Shown here piece by piece: positions 45,272 through 56,239 of a stretch of 64,000 nucleotides of DNA. This stretch comes from Bog-473 sp963744225. GTDB taxonomy: Bacteria > Actinomycetota > Acidimicrobiia > Acidimicrobiales > RAAP-2. Each line of letters opens with the position of its first letter. The first letter of the stretch is position 1. A model generated the notes under the pieces. The model was not told the DNA's origin, did no database searches, and was given only the letters and a program-made list of their open reading frames with translations. Location of the stretch: positions 248,001 through 312,000 of the forward strand of contig CAVUSV010000004.1 in assembly GCA_963744225.1 (NCBI GenBank), read 5' to 3'. The position numbers and the translations under genes are program-made.

Positions 45272-48200
45272 ATGGGTAACGAAGAGGGCGTGGGGGTCGA
45301 CAGAGCGCGGACCACCGAGCCCTCGACCGAGCGCACCCTCCAGGTGGCTCTTGGTCGCCGGGTCGAGATCATCGGGGACCTCCTGCTCCCGACCGAGCCA
45401 ACCGACTGCTCGCGCGCCGCCTGCCGCGACATAGGCCGCCGGCTCGAGGAGTGGCAGGGACCGGGGATTGTGGTCCTCTGCGGGCGCCTGGTCGCCCCCA
45501 GCTGCCCGGCCGGTGCCGGATCGGCGGGCGCTCTGGGTCGCCACCCCGAGCTCACGGACGCACTCAGTTCGTTCGCGGCCCGCGACGACTCGCAGGTCGT
45601 CGTGGTTATGGCGGCGGCCGAGCGGGATGGCGAACTCGTACAGGCGCTCGAGCGCTGCCAGGTGACCGTGCGCGATGCCGTCGATCTCGCCTGCGAGACG
45701 GGCGCGGGTGTCCGCACCGTCCTGGTGCGCGCCGGCTCGATGCGACCCGATGCCAACCCGCCCTTCGACCCCGGACCGACGGAGGAGGAGCGACCCTGGC
45801 TGGCCGGCATCGAGCGCCTCGACGACCAGCGGCTGGCCCGGCGCTTCGTCACCTCGCGCCTTCTCTACCGCCGGCTCCGCCGCTACCTCTGGGCCCCGCC
45901 GCTCCTCCTCGCCGCCATCGCGCTCCTGCTGCGTGTCGACTTCGTGATTGACGGTCTCGGCCGCATCTTCCGTTCGCCGCCCCAGCAGAGCGCGCTACAG
46001 CGGGCCTACGCCGCCACGTGGTTCTCCCGTTTCATCGTGACGGTGGTCATCGCCATCGCCCTGCTCGCCGTACTGGCGATGATCGTTGCCGTTACCTCGC
46101 GGGGCATCTGGCGGGCGCTCGGCGGCGAGGGGCTCCCGGCTCCGTGGGCCGGCGGTGCGTCGGGGACACGGCCGGTCGCCCACGCGCAGCTCGAGCTCGA
46201 CGGGGAGGACGCCCTGGACGCCACCGCGCGCGGCCATCGCGGCCGGGGCCTCGGGGGTCGTCGCGGGTGGGGCGATTGTCCCGGAGCTCACGCATCTCGA
46301 CGCGGGGTTCTTTGCCTGTCCGGGCGCCACCGCCGAGGTCGTCCACGAACACCGAGGTCGACTCGGGCTCCCGCCGACTTTTTTGCACCACCGTCAGGAA
46401 GCGACCCTCGAGATTGAGACCGGCGCGGACCTGCACGTCCGACTGCTCCTGGCCGAGGCCGACCTGCCCATGGCGACCCTGGGCGAGCGGCTGGTGACCT
46501 CCGACATCGTGATCAAGGGCCGTTCCAAGGCGGCCGATGTGCACGCAGAACTGGCAGCGGGGTGGCCCAGCGGGCCGTCGTGGCCACCCGCGCCCGAAGT
46601 GGCGGCGGACCGCATCCGGGTGCGGCGCATCCGGCGGATCGCCGCGGTCTCGCTGTTCGTCGCCGGCGTCATCGACCTGCTCTCGTCGGTGACGACTCCG
46701 TTGCGCCAACACCTCCACCTGATCGCGCAGTACCTCCCCATTGCGGTGGTCCAGGCTGCCGGGGCGCTCACCGCGATCGCCGGCATCGCCATGATCATGC
46801 TCTCCCGCGGCATCCTCAAGGGTCAGGGGCGCTCGTGGCTGGTCGCCGTGGCGCTGCTTGTCGCGTCGCTCGCGTTACATCTCTTCCACGCCGCCGGCTT
46901 CATCACGGTCATCGTCTGTGCCGGCGTCCTCACCTTGCTGATCGTAAAGCGCGAGTATTTCCGGGCCCAGACCGAGTCGGCAACCGCCCTGAACGCCTTC
47001 CTGATCCTCGCGGTGGGTGGCCTGATCGCGACCATCGGCGGCTTCATCGCCGTGGAAGTGGCGGGGCGGGTGCGCCACCACCCGCTGCCCCCCTGGCCCA
47101 ACGTGTTCTTGGGCTCGGCGGAGCGGCTCGTCGGCGTGCAGTGGGTGAAGTTCCCGTCCACGGTGGACGACTACGTCTCCGTCAGCTTGCTCGCCGTGGG
47201 ACTGAGCCTCATCGTGGTCGCGCTCTACCTCCTCACCCGGCCGGTGGTCGACCGGCGGCTGTCGTCGGGGCGCGCCGCGGTGGGCCGTCGGGCCGCCGAG
47301 TTGCGCGCCCGCGACATCGTGCGCCGGCACGGCACGGGGACCCTCGATTACTTCGCACTGCGCGACGACAAACATTGGTTCTTCCATCGCGACTCCCTCG
47401 TCGCCTACGCCGTCTTCGGCGGTGTCTGCCTCGTCTCCCCCGACCCCATCGGGCCGTTTTCGGAGCGGGACCACGTTTGGGACTCGTTCCGCCGATTTGT
47501 GGACCGCAACGGTTGGGGGCTGGGCGTCATGGCCGCCAGCGAAGAATGGCTGCCGACGTACCAGGCCTCCGGCATGCGGTTCCTCTACATCGGGGATGAG
47601 GCCGTCGTCGACCCGCGGGAGTTCTCGCTCGAGGGGGGGAAGATGAAGGGTCTGCGCCAGGCCGTCAACCGTGTGGCCCGCTACGGATACACCGTGCGAT
47701 TCTTGGACCCTGCCCACCTCAATCCCGGAGACGCCGCCAGCATGGCGGAGCTCATGGCGAAGAGCCGCCGGGGAGAACAAGAGCGAGGCTTCTCCATGAT
47801 GCTCGGTCGGCTCTTCGATCCGCGAGACACAGGCCTGCTGCTCACACTCGTCGAGGGACCCGATGGGACGCCCGTGGCCATGTGCCAGTTCGTCCCGTCG
47901 CCGGCCATCGGCGGGTACTCGCTCGACCTGATGCGGCGCGACCCGGGTGACCACCCCAACGGTCTGTTGGACTTCGCGTTGTGCTCGACGATCACCTATC
48001 TCAAGGACATGGGGCTCATGGGGCTCAGCCTCAATTTCGCCGCCATGCGGTCGATCCTCGAGGGCGACTCCGGTGACGGCGTCACCCAGCGGGTGGAGCG
48101 CTGGGCCCTCAAGAGGCTTTCCGGCGTGTTGCAGATCGAGACGCTGTGGCGCTTCAATGCCAAGTACGAGCCACGGTGGCTGCCCCGTTACATCGCGTTC

Positions 48201-48410
48201 GACTCGGCCGAGCAGTTCGTGCCGGTGGCCGTACAGATCATGCGGGCCGAATCGCTGACCGAGGTCCCGGTCATCGGCCGCCTCCTGACAACCGGCGCGG
48301 CGAAACGGTCAGGTCCGGCCGTCCCCGAAGAGGTTCTCACCGCCATGGAGCACGAGGGGAACGGCGCCACGGATCGGCGGAAGGCCGAGACGGCCGGACC
48401 CCGGACGTGA
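45272..48410 (+). CDS. MprF-like phosphatidylglycerol lysyltransferase with degenerate phosphoesterase domain (one frameshift)
   Basis: About 1045 residues. Residues 1-200 look like a calcineurin-type phosphoesterase, but its metal motifs are lost: the GD site reads CGRLV and the GNHD site MAAAERD. Hydrophobic helices follow near 210-270 and again at about 455-650 (seven). The C-terminal 350 residues are the aminoacyl-phosphatidylglycerol synthase domain (DUF2156), with DYFALRDDKHWFF and ERGFSMMLGRLFD. The frame breaks near 46,226; removing one G joins DALDAT to RAAIAAGASG. It probably attaches amino acids to membrane lipids, altering surface charge. Confidence 0.82.
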
Positions 48411-48710
48411 CCCGCGGCTCGTGAGCGATCAACCCTGTCGCGCTGTGGGCATCCAGCAGACCACGGCACAGGCGGCGACGTTGGTCCCTGCGCAGAGTGC
48501 GACCGCTGCTGGACGGAGGAACAGCGCCGAGACCGCCCACCGCACCACGCGGCGGCGTCGGCGCGAGCGTGACGGGCCCCGTCCGAATGTAAGGAGTTGT
48601 TCCCTGGTGTGGAGGTCGCAGACCCGACGCCGGGCCGGCGCACACTGCCAGCGAGAGAACGGCAACGATAGAGTTCGTCGTCCCGGAGGGAGGGAGGGAG
48701 GACGAACGCA
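48411..48710. other. Gap of 300 bases without a supported gene
   Basis: Between the MprF-like and DUF2252 genes. Two short frames (plus 48421-48714, minus 48429-48665) exist, but their Arg-rich compositions look like shadow translation. The minus one has one hydrophobic stretch. A G-rich run lies at its right end. No promoter motif was certain. Confidence 0.4.
48685..48701 (+). promoter_or_regulatory. GGGA tandem run at the ribosome-binding site
   Basis: The run GGAGGGAGGGAGGGAGG ends nine bases before the GTG start of the DUF2252 gene. It gives several overlapping Shine-Dalgarno matches and, on the mRNA, five G-runs separated by single A that could fold as a two-layer quadruplex. A regulatory role is inference. 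Confidence 0.45.
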
Positions 48711-50093
48711 GTGAGCCGCCTGGTCTCACCCTCACCCGTCGCCGCTAGGCACGATCTGGCGGCCACCGCCGCCGAGCGCCAAGAGACGGGCCGGCAGGCC
48801 AGGGTCCTCGCGCCTCGGGAGTGCATCGGCGACTGGGACGAGCAGGCACGCGGGCACGACGCCCTCGAGACCGTGCTGGCACAGGAGCCCATCCGGCTGG
48901 CGGAGCTCCTCCCACTGCGGCATCAACGCATGGCGCTGTCCCCGTGGACGTACTACCGCGGCGCTGCCGCGGTGATGGCGGCCGACCTGGCGTCGCGACC
49001 ACACAGTCGTCTCGAAGTCCAGCTCTGCGGCGACGCCCATGTGCTGAATTTCGGTTTGTGGGCCACTCCCGAGCGCAACCTCAATTTCGACCTGCGCGAC
49101 TTCGACGAGACATTGCCCGGGCCCTTCGAGTGGGATGTCGCACGGCTGGCCGCCAGCCTGGTCGTGGCCGCCCGCGAGAACTCGGTCAAGCCGGCACGGG
49201 CCGATGCCGCGGTCACCGCGGCGGTCGACGCCTACCGGCGCCGGATGCGGCGCTACGCCACGCTGCCACTGCTCGACATCTGGTACGAGGGCACACGCGT
49301 CGATCGCTTCATCGACTACTTCGAACCCGCGGACCACGATCAGGTGAAGGTGCAGATTGAGAAGGACAAACAGAAGCGGACGAGCCGCGGGGCCTTCGCC
49401 AGGTTGACCTCGGAGCAGCGCGGACGGCCACGCATCACTCCCCAGCCCCCGCTGCGGGTCACGCTCGACGATGCCGAGCAGGGGAACATCGTCGACAACC
49501 TGATCGCCGGCTACCGCCTGACCCTCCAAGAAGACCGTCGGAAACTGTTCGATCGCTTCATCCTCGTCGACGTCGTTCGCCAGGTGGTGGGTGTGGGCAG
49601 CGTCGGCATGGTCGTGTATCTCGTGTTGTTCGAGGGCAGCGCCCGTGGCGATCCGCTCTTCTTGCAGTGCAAGCAGGCCGGCCCCTCCGTCTACGAGGCC
49701 CATACGTACCCCAGCGGGCACGACAACCACGGCGCCCGTGTGATCGCCGGCAAGCGAATGGTACAGAGCGCCACCGATATCTTCGTCGGCTGGGGCTCGC
49801 TGGGCGGACGCGACTTTTACGTGCGCCAGTTCCGCGACATGAAAGTGATCCCGACCACCGACCTGATCGCGCCGGTCCTCGTCCAGTTCGCCACCGCGTG
49901 CGGCAACTCGCTGGCTCGCGCCCATGCTCGTTCCGGTGACCCAGCGGCCATCGATGCCTACATGGGCAAGGGCGATGCGTTCACCAAGGCGATGCGCAAG
50001 TTCGCCCGCCGCTACGCGACCCAGAACGAGCGGGACCACGCCCAACTGGTCTCCGCCATCCGCCGTGGCATGGTGGAGAGTGAGCCCGACTAA
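48711..50093 (+). CDS. DUF2252-family protein
   Basis: A 460-residue protein of the DUF2252 family, common in actinobacteria and related in fold to aminoglycoside-phosphotransferase-like kinases. Kinase-like motifs include CGDAHVLNFGLW and FDLRDFDETLPGPFEWDVARLA, the latter with the Asp residues expected for metal and phosphate handling. SVGMVVYLVLFEG and LQCKQAGPSV occur in the second half. The substrate is not known. GTG at 48711 follows the G-rich run. It converges with nuoN, whose stop is 11 bases away. Confidence 0.85.
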   Translation: MSRLVSPSPVAARHDLAATAAERQETGRQARVLAPRECIGDWDEQARGHDALETVLAQEPIRLAELLPLRHQRMALSPWTYYRGAAAVMAADLASRPHSRLEVQLCGDAHVLNFGLWATPERNLNFDLRDFDETLPGPFEWDVARLAASLVVAARENSVKPARADAAVTAAVDAYRRRMRRYATLPLLDIWYEGTRVDRFIDYFEPADHDQVKVQIEKDKQKRTSRGAFARLTSEQRGRPRITPQPPLRVTLDDAEQGNIVDNLIAGYRLTLQEDRRKLFDRFILVDVVRQVVGVGSVGMVVYLVLFEGSARGDPLFLQCKQAGPSVYEAHTYPSGHDNHGARVIAGKRMVQSATDIFVGWGSLGGRDFYVRQFRDMKVIPTTDLIAPVLVQFATACGNSLARAHARSGDPAAIDAYMGKGDAFTKAMRKFARRYATQNERDHAQLVSAIRRGMVESEPD

Positions 50094-50104
50094 AGCGCCT
50101 GGCC

Positions 50105-51854
50105 CTACTTGGGCAGGAACAGCAACGTGGCGTGGTTGGCGAAGTCGATGAGCGGTTGGGGCCAGACGCCGAAGAGAACGGTCACGCCGACGCAGAGCGC
50201 GATCGCGACGCCACTCAAGACGGGAACCGGAACTGATTCGGACGTCGCCGTGGTCTCCTCGTCCGCCTCGGTCGCTTCGGCCGCTTCGCCCGCTTCGTCC
50301 GCCAGCAGGATCTGCTGGTTGAGCGTGGTCACGACGCCCGCTGCACCACTCGGCGTCGCCCACGAAAACCCGCTGCCGGTCCCGCCACTGCTCGCCGTCG
50401 CCTCGATCGTGCCGCCAGCGACCATGCCGCCTTCCTCGCCCAATGAGGCCGAACCGCCGGTGCCCCCCTCAACCTCTCCGAGGCCGCCGCCGGCGTACAT
50501 CAACACGGCCACCCGCAGGTAGAAGTAGGCCGCCACGGCCGCGCTGACCATGGCGATCACACCCAGGGGCACGTCGCCGGCCTGAACGGCGGCGAAAACC
50601 ACCTGGACCTTGGCCCACAGCCCCGTCGTGAAGGGCGCACCTGCCTGGGCGAGCAACAGCACCGCCAGGGCCAGGGCCAGCACGGGCTGGCGGCCGGCCA
50701 GCCCGCGGTAGCGAGCGAGGTCGTGGTCGGCGTCGCCGTCCCGGCCGAGCAGGGTGACGATGGCGAAACTGCCGATGGTCATGAACATGTACACGAAGAG
50801 GTAGTAGAGCGCTGCGCTGGCGCCCCGGGACGTACCCGCGACGACGCCGAGAAGGATGAACCCGGCGTGGTTGATGGAGGAATACGCCAGCATCCGCTTG
50901 ACGTCGCGCTGGCGCAGGGCAACGAAGGCACCGAGGACGAGGGACAGCACCGCCAGGCCGTAGACGATCGGACGCCAGTCGGTCGACACCACACCGAAGG
51001 ACGAGAAGAGCACCCGCAACATGGCCGCGAACGCTCCCGCCTTGGCCACAGCGGACATGAAGCCCGTCACCGGTGACGGAGCTCCCTGGTACACGTCGGG
51101 CGTCCACATGTGGAAAGGCACCGCCGCCACCTTGAAGGCGAACCCGACCAGGATGAGCGAGAGCCCGGCCAGCAACAGGCCGTTGGACAACACCACGTTC
51201 TTGGACAGGAAGTCGGCGATCTGGGTCAGGTTCGTCGAGCCGGTGGCGCCATAGGTCGAGCGCGATGCCGTAGACGAAGATGGCCGAGGAGAAGCCGCCG
51301 AGGATGAAGTACTTGAGCGCCGCCTCACCCGACGCCGACCGCCGGTAGTTGAAGGCGGTTAGCACGTACAGGGCAATGGAGAGGATCTCGAGGCCCAGGA
51401 AGACGATGATGAGGTCGTTCGCAATCCCCATCATCATGGCGCCCGAGGCGGACACCATGGCGAGCACATGGAACTCCGCGCCCTGCACATCTTCCCGGCG
51501 CAAGAAACCGTCGGCCACCAGCGCGCTGAGCAGCATCGCGATGGAGATCAACATCGTCACGAGGACGCTGAAGCCGTCCATCACCACCGCCTGCTTTATG
51601 TAGGTGTGCGCGCCGTGCTCCTGCACGTCGGACCACTGCCAGAGCGCGACACCCAGCGCCCCGCCGGAAATGACCACGGTCGCGATGGTGCTCACCCGCA
51701 CCCGGAGGGGGCGGCTCACCAGTGAGGCGACCGCGAGGAGCACCACCGCGCCGCCGATCATGATGATGGGCGGCAGGATGGACAGCCAGCGGATCGGCGG
51801 GACCGCGATGCCCTGCGAAGCCGCGTGGGTCGCGGCGAGCAACGGCGCGATCAC
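50105..51854 (-). CDS. nuoN: NADH-quinone oxidoreductase subunit N (one frameshift)
   Basis: Antiporter-like proton-pumping subunit of complex I, last gene of the operon. It has the helices and motifs of the family: GLEILSIALYVL, FKVAAVPFHMWTPDVYQGAPSPV and KRMLAYSSINHAGF. The frame breaks near 51,257; dropping one base joins FVYGIAL to TYGATGSTNL. Between two of the last helices lies an unusual loop of about 95 residues, rich in Gly, Ala, Glu and Thr. GTG at 51854 overlaps the nuoM stop by four bases. Confidence 0.9.
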
Positions 51855-53395
51855 TTCTGCCCCTCCGCGCCCTTGACGGCCACCGAGGGCTGATAGTGCC
51901 CCGTCCGCGACTCGACGTCCGCGATCAGCTGGTTGACCGAGGGATTGATGCGGTCGAGCACCGGCTTTGGATACACGCCCAGGAACACGATCAGGACGAT
52001 GAGGGGCGCCATCACGAGCCGCTCGAGTAGGGCCAGGTCACGCGTCTTCTCGTCGGCCTCGCGCGGTGCGCCGTGGAACACCTGCTGGTAGGCCCAGAGC
52101 AGGTAGATGGCCGCGACGATCACTCCCAGCACGGCCACGACGGCCCACCACCGGTGGGTGATGAAGGTGCCCGAGAGCACGAGGAACTCGCTCACGAAGC
52201 CGTTGAGTCCCGGCACCCCGATTGACGCCATCATGACGACGGTGAACACGCCCGCCAGCACGGGTGCCGCCTTCTGCAGCCCGCGCATCTCGCCGGCCTG
52301 CCAGGTGCCACGCCGCTGGTAGATGAAGCCGATGAGAATGAACAACGCGGCCACGATGAGGCCGTGGTTGAGCATCAGGAGCACCCCGCCGGCCAGTCCC
52401 TGCGTGCTGAGCGCGATGGAGCCGAGGGCGATGAAGCCGATCTGGGCCAATGAGGAGTACGTCACGAGCCGCTTCAGGTCGCGCTGCGCACAGGCCACGA
52501 TCGCGCCGTAGACGATGCCGATGACGGCCAGGGTGAGCAGCAGCGGGGCGAGCGTGCGGGTGGCCTGGGGAAAGAGGTTGAGGTCGAAGCGGATGATCCC
52601 GTAGGTACCCAACTTGGCCAGCACCGCTGCGAGGAGCACCGAGCCCTCCTCGGGCGCTTCGGTGTAGGCGTCGGGGGACCAGGTGTGCAGCGGAAAGAGC
52701 GGTGCCTTGACCGCGAAGGCCGCCGTGAAGGCCAGAAACAAGAGGATCCCCGTCGACGACGACAAGTGCGTCTGCATGAGCGGGCCGAGCGAGAACGTGA
52801 GGTAGTGGTACTGCGACTCGTGGATGAAGGCCAGGGCCAGGATCCCCACGAGCAAGAACGCAGAGCCGAGGAAGGTGTAGAGGAAGAACTTGATTGCTGC
52901 ATAGGCCCGGCGCTGGTGTCCCCACCCGGCGATGATGAAATACGAGGGCACGAGGGTCAGCTCGAACATGAAGAAGAACACGATGAGGTCCAGCGACAGG
53001 AAGCTCCCCATCACGGCGGCCTCCAGCAGGAGGATCCAGGCGAAGTAGACCCGGCCGTTCTCCCGGTTGCGTCCGAGGATGATGGCCAGCGGGAACAGCA
53101 GCGCCGTGAGCAGCACCAAGAAGACAGAGATGCCGTCGACGCCCAGGTACCAGTGCACCCCGAGGCTGTTGCCGGTGTACTGGTGGTCCGAGACGAGCTG
53201 GAACCCGCCGTCATGCACCTTCATCGCCACCAGTGCCGAGACGGCGATGACGAGAGTCGCGAGCGAGACGATCAGGGCCAGCGCGTAGGTGATCTCGCGG
53301 TGCAGGGTGCGGTCGAGGCCGAGCAGCCCGAGCACGCCGGCACCCACCGCCGGCAGCAGGACGAGCAGGGTCAGGAAGGGAACGCTGTGCGTCAT
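51851..53395 (-). CDS. nuoM: NADH-quinone oxidoreductase subunit M
   Basis: A 514-residue antiporter-like membrane subunit with about 14 helices. The conserved Glu is in FFMFELTLVPSYF, and the Lys/His line in AFAVKAPLFPLHTWSPDAYTEAP. KRLVTYSSLAQIGF and PGLNGFVSEFLVL are also standard. The ATG at 53395 overlaps the nuoL stop (ATGA); the frame continues upstream only as shadow sequence of nuoL. It ends with a hydrophilic tail of about 30 residues. Confidence 0.95.
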   Translation of the reverse strand: MTHSVPFLTLLVLLPAVGAGVLGLLGLDRTLHREITYALALIVSLATLVIAVSALVAMKVHDGGFQLVSDHQYTGNSLGVHWYLGVDGISVFLVLLTALLFPLAIILGRNRENGRVYFAWILLLEAAVMGSFLSLDLIVFFFMFELTLVPSYFIIAGWGHQRRAYAAIKFFLYTFLGSAFLLVGILALAFIHESQYHYLTFSLGPLMQTHLSSSTGILLFLAFTAAFAVKAPLFPLHTWSPDAYTEAPEEGSVLLAAVLAKLGTYGIIRFDLNLFPQATRTLAPLLLTLAVIGIVYGAIVACAQRDLKRLVTYSSLAQIGFIALGSIALSTQGLAGGVLLMLNHGLIVAALFILIGFIYQRRGTWQAGEMRGLQKAAPVLAGVFTVVMMASIGVPGLNGFVSEFLVLSGTFITHRWWAVVAVLGVIVAAIYLLWAYQQVFHGAPREADEKTRDLALLERLVMAPLIVLIVFLGVYPKPVLDRINPSVNQLIADVESRTGHYQPSVAVKGAEGQK

Positions 53396-55308
53396 CCCCA
53401 CCACGTCCGGCTGAGCATGAAGGCGACGATGAGGGCCATCCCGAGGGCGATCCCCAGCGCGTAGTTGCGGGCGTAGCCCGTCTGCAGCTTGCGCGCCGCG
53501 GTGCCAGTGACCTTGGCCAAGTGAGCGGTGCCGTTGACGGCCCCGTCGATGACGCGGGCGTCGACCACCCAGGCGCAGAACGTGGCGAGGCGCTGGCTGG
53601 GCCGGCCGATGACCGCGTCGTAGAAGTCGTCCCAGTACCAGACCCGCTGCAGGAACGCGGGCTCCAAGGCGGGCTTGTACACCTCGTCGCCGCGCCAGAG
53701 CCATGCGGCCACAATGACGCCGACGACTGCGGCGGCGATGTCCGTCAGGGCGAGGGCCCACTCGGACGCGCTGCCGAGGTGGTCGTTGTAGAGGGTGCCG
53801 CTGAAGACCGGCGCCAGCCAGCTCTCGAGGTTGTGGCTGTGCACCCAAGGCAGGTTGAGCACGCCACCGAAGAACGCGAAGAACGCGAGCACGACGAGCG
53901 GCAGGCGCATGACCCAGGGCGACTCGTGCGGCAGGTGGTGGGGGGGCTCGCCGTTGGGGCCGGGCCTGTCGAAGCGGGGCTCACCACCGAAGGCGAGGAT
54001 CTCGAGTCGGCTCATGTAGTACGCGGTGAGCACGGCGGTGACGAGCCCGATGACCCACAGCACCTTGTAGTGGGCGAAGGCATTGTCCAGCACGTCGCCC
54101 TTGGCCCAGAAGCCCGACAGCGGCGGGATGCCGGCGATGGCCAGGAAGCCGATGGTGAAGGTCACCGTTGTCCACTTCATGTAGCGGCGCAGCGCGCCCA
54201 TGCGCTTGAGGTCCTGCTCGTCCTCGAGGCCGTGGATTACCGAGCCGGCGCCCAGGAAGAGGAGGCCCTTGAAGAAGGCGTGCATGACCATCAGGAAGAT
54301 GGCCGCGATGTAGGCCCCCGTGCCGACGGCGAGCACCATGTAGCCGATCTGCGAGATGGTCGAGAAGGCAAGCACCTTCTTGATGTCCTGCTGGGCGCAG
54401 GCGATCGTCGCCGCCACGAAGGCCGTCACGGCCCCGATGGTCGCGATCACCACCGTGCCCGTCGTGGTCAGGTGCAGCAGCGGGTTCATCCGACACAGCA
54501 GGTACACCCCGGCCGTGACCATCGTGGCGGCGTGGATCAGGGCGGAGACCGGCGTGGGGCCCTCCATGGCGTCAGGCAGCCAGTTGAACAGCGGGATCTG
54601 GGCCGACTTCCCGGTGGCCGCCAAGAACAGCAGCAACACCGCGGCCGTGGCCGTGCCGCCGCCCAGGTGCGAAAGCTGACCGAAGATGCCGCCGCCCGGC
54701 CCGCTCTCGTACTGCACGGTCCCCGTCTTCTCGAAGATCAAGAAGATGGCGAGCAGGAAGCCCGCGTCTCCGATGCGGTTGTAGATGAAGGCCTTCTTGC
54801 CCGCCGAGGCGGCCGACTCGCGCTGGAACCAGAAGGCCACGAGAAAGTACGAGCAGACGCCCACGCCCTCCCAGCCCACGAACGTCAGCAACAGGTTGTC
54901 CCCCAGCACCAGCAACAGCATGGAGAAGACGAACAGATTGAGGTAGATGAAGAACTTCGAGTAGTCGCGGTCGCTCTTCATGTAGCCGATGGAGTACAAG
55001 TGGATGAGGGCGCTGACCCCGGTGACGAACATGCACATGGTCACCGACAGCGGGTCCACCAGTGTCCCGACGGGCACCGAGAGGCCCCCCGAGCTGAACC
55101 AGGTGAAGTAGTTGTGCACCACGACGCGGTGGTCGGCGGGCAGGCCGATGAGGCCGGACAGCACGAGGCACGCCACGACGAACGAGGCCGTGACGGCGGC
55201 GGTCCCGACCCAGCCCGCCACGGGATCGCCCAGGCGCCGCCCGAAGGCGACCAGGAAGAGGAACCCCGCGAGCGGGAAGAGCAACATGAGGTACGCGACG
55301 TGGACCAC
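53392..55308 (-). CDS. nuoL: NADH-quinone oxidoreductase subunit L
   Basis: The largest antiporter-like subunit, 638 residues with about 16 helices and the long lateral helix near the C-terminus. Key motifs are FVGWEGVGVCSYFLVAFW, KSAQIPLFNWLPDAMEGPTPVSAL with the Lys and His of the proton path, and KKVLAFSTISQIGYM. The GTG start is two bases after the nuoK stop. Confidence 0.95.
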   Translation of the reverse strand: MVHVAYLMLLFPLAGFLFLVAFGRRLGDPVAGWVGTAAVTASFVVACLVLSGLIGLPADHRVVVHNYFTWFSSGGLSVPVGTLVDPLSVTMCMFVTGVSALIHLYSIGYMKSDRDYSKFFIYLNLFVFSMLLLVLGDNLLLTFVGWEGVGVCSYFLVAFWFQRESAASAGKKAFIYNRIGDAGFLLAIFLIFEKTGTVQYESGPGGGIFGQLSHLGGGTATAAVLLLFLAATGKSAQIPLFNWLPDAMEGPTPVSALIHAATMVTAGVYLLCRMNPLLHLTTTGTVVIATIGAVTAFVAATIACAQQDIKKVLAFSTISQIGYMVLAVGTGAYIAAIFLMVMHAFFKGLLFLGAGSVIHGLEDEQDLKRMGALRRYMKWTTVTFTIGFLAIAGIPPLSGFWAKGDVLDNAFAHYKVLWVIGLVTAVLTAYYMSRLEILAFGGEPRFDRPGPNGEPPHHLPHESPWVMRLPLVVLAFFAFFGGVLNLPWVHSHNLESWLAPVFSGTLYNDHLGSASEWALALTDIAAAVVGVIVAAWLWRGDEVYKPALEPAFLQRVWYWDDFYDAVIGRPSQRLATFCAWVVDARVIDGAVNGTAHLAKVTGTAARKLQTGYARNYALGIALGMALIVAFMLSRTWWG

Positions 55309-55310
55309 GC

Positions 55311-55616
55311 TCAGCCCTTCAGCGAGTCCAGGTCGTCCGCCACCGTGGTGGCGCGGCGGCGGAAGTTGGTCACCACGATGCCGAGGCCGACCACGACTTC
55401 GGCTGCCGCGACGACCAAGACGAAGAAGACGAGGGCCTGGCCGCCGATGTCATGGAGCATGCGGGCGAAGGTGACGAAGGTGAGGTTCGCCGCGTTGAGC
55501 ATCAACTCGATGCACATGAACATGATCAGGACGTTGCGCCGTACGAGGAGCCCGATGGCGCCGATGGTGAAGACGACTGCGGCCAAACCGAGGTACCAGG
55601 CTCCAGAGAGGCTCAC
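55311..55616 (-). CDS. nuoK: NADH-quinone oxidoreductase subunit K
   Basis: A 101-residue three-helix subunit. The two conserved membrane Glu are in MCIELMLNAANL and VVAAAEVVVGLG. GTG at 55616 overlaps the nuoJ stop by four bases. Confidence 0.95.
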   Translation of the reverse strand: MSLSGAWYLGLAAVVFTIGAIGLLVRRNVLIMFMCIELMLNAANLTFVTFARMLHDIGGQALVFFVLVVAAAEVVVGLGIVVTNFRRRATTVADDLDSLKG

Positions 55617-56236
55617 GCCGAAAGCTCGCTCTCGGTATCGTCCTCATCGGCGTGGACCGTCGGCGGCCGGCGCGCCAGCACGACGGCACCGACGACCGCG
55701 ATGACGAGGAGGGCGGCCGTGGCCTCGAACGCGAACAGGTAGGTCGTGAAGAGCTGCTTGCCCAACTGCGCCGGCTCCCCCGCCGGCGAGTTCGGGCCGG
55801 CGACATGCCCCTGAATCGGCCCCACCACTTGCTGGGCGCCCGTGACCCAGTGCGCCGTCGCCGCCATGGCCAGCACGCCGCCCAAGGTGATGGCGGAGAA
55901 GACAAAGGCCAACGGCCGCTGGCCGACCAGCGGCTCGACGGTGATGTCCTCGGCCCGGTCCACGCCGAGGAACATGATCACGAAGAGGAAGAGGACGACG
56001 ATGGCGCCGGCGTAGACGATGATCTGCACGGCGGCCAGGAAGTCAGCCGACTGCTCAATGAAGAGCACGGCGACACCGAAGAGCGTCATGACGAGGCTGA
56101 GGGCTGCATGCACCGGGTTGCGGGACGTCACGACCCCAACCGCGCCGACCAGGATGACCGCCGCCGCGGCGGCGAAGACCAAGATGTCGGGCCACGTTGG
56201 GCGCGTGGAAGCCAGGAGTGGAGCCGCCTGGATCAT
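55613..56236 (-). CDS. nuoJ: NADH-quinone oxidoreductase subunit J
   Basis: A 207-residue subunit with five helices. It has the pi-bulge region QIIVYAGAIVVLFLFVIMF, the most conserved part of the family, preceded by SRNPVHAALSLV. A periplasmic loop of about 35 residues (GHVAGPNSPAGEPAQLG) lies before the last helix. The ATG at 56236 is three bases after the nuoI stop, and the end overlaps nuoK. Confidence 0.94.
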   Translation of the reverse strand: MIQAAPLLASTRPTWPDILVFAAAAAVILVGAVGVVTSRNPVHAALSLVMTLFGVAVLFIEQSADFLAAVQIIVYAGAIVVLFLFVIMFLGVDRAEDITVEPLVGQRPLAFVFSAITLGGVLAMAATAHWVTGAQQVVGPIQGHVAGPNSPAGEPAQLGKQLFTTYLFAFEATAALLVIAVVGAVVLARRPPTVHADEDDTESELSA

Positions 56237-56239
56237 GGG

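Noticed and set aside
48421..48714. Possible 97-residue gene before the DUF2252 gene
   Set aside because: Arg-rich, no ribosome-binding site, overlaps the next start; looks like shadow sequence.
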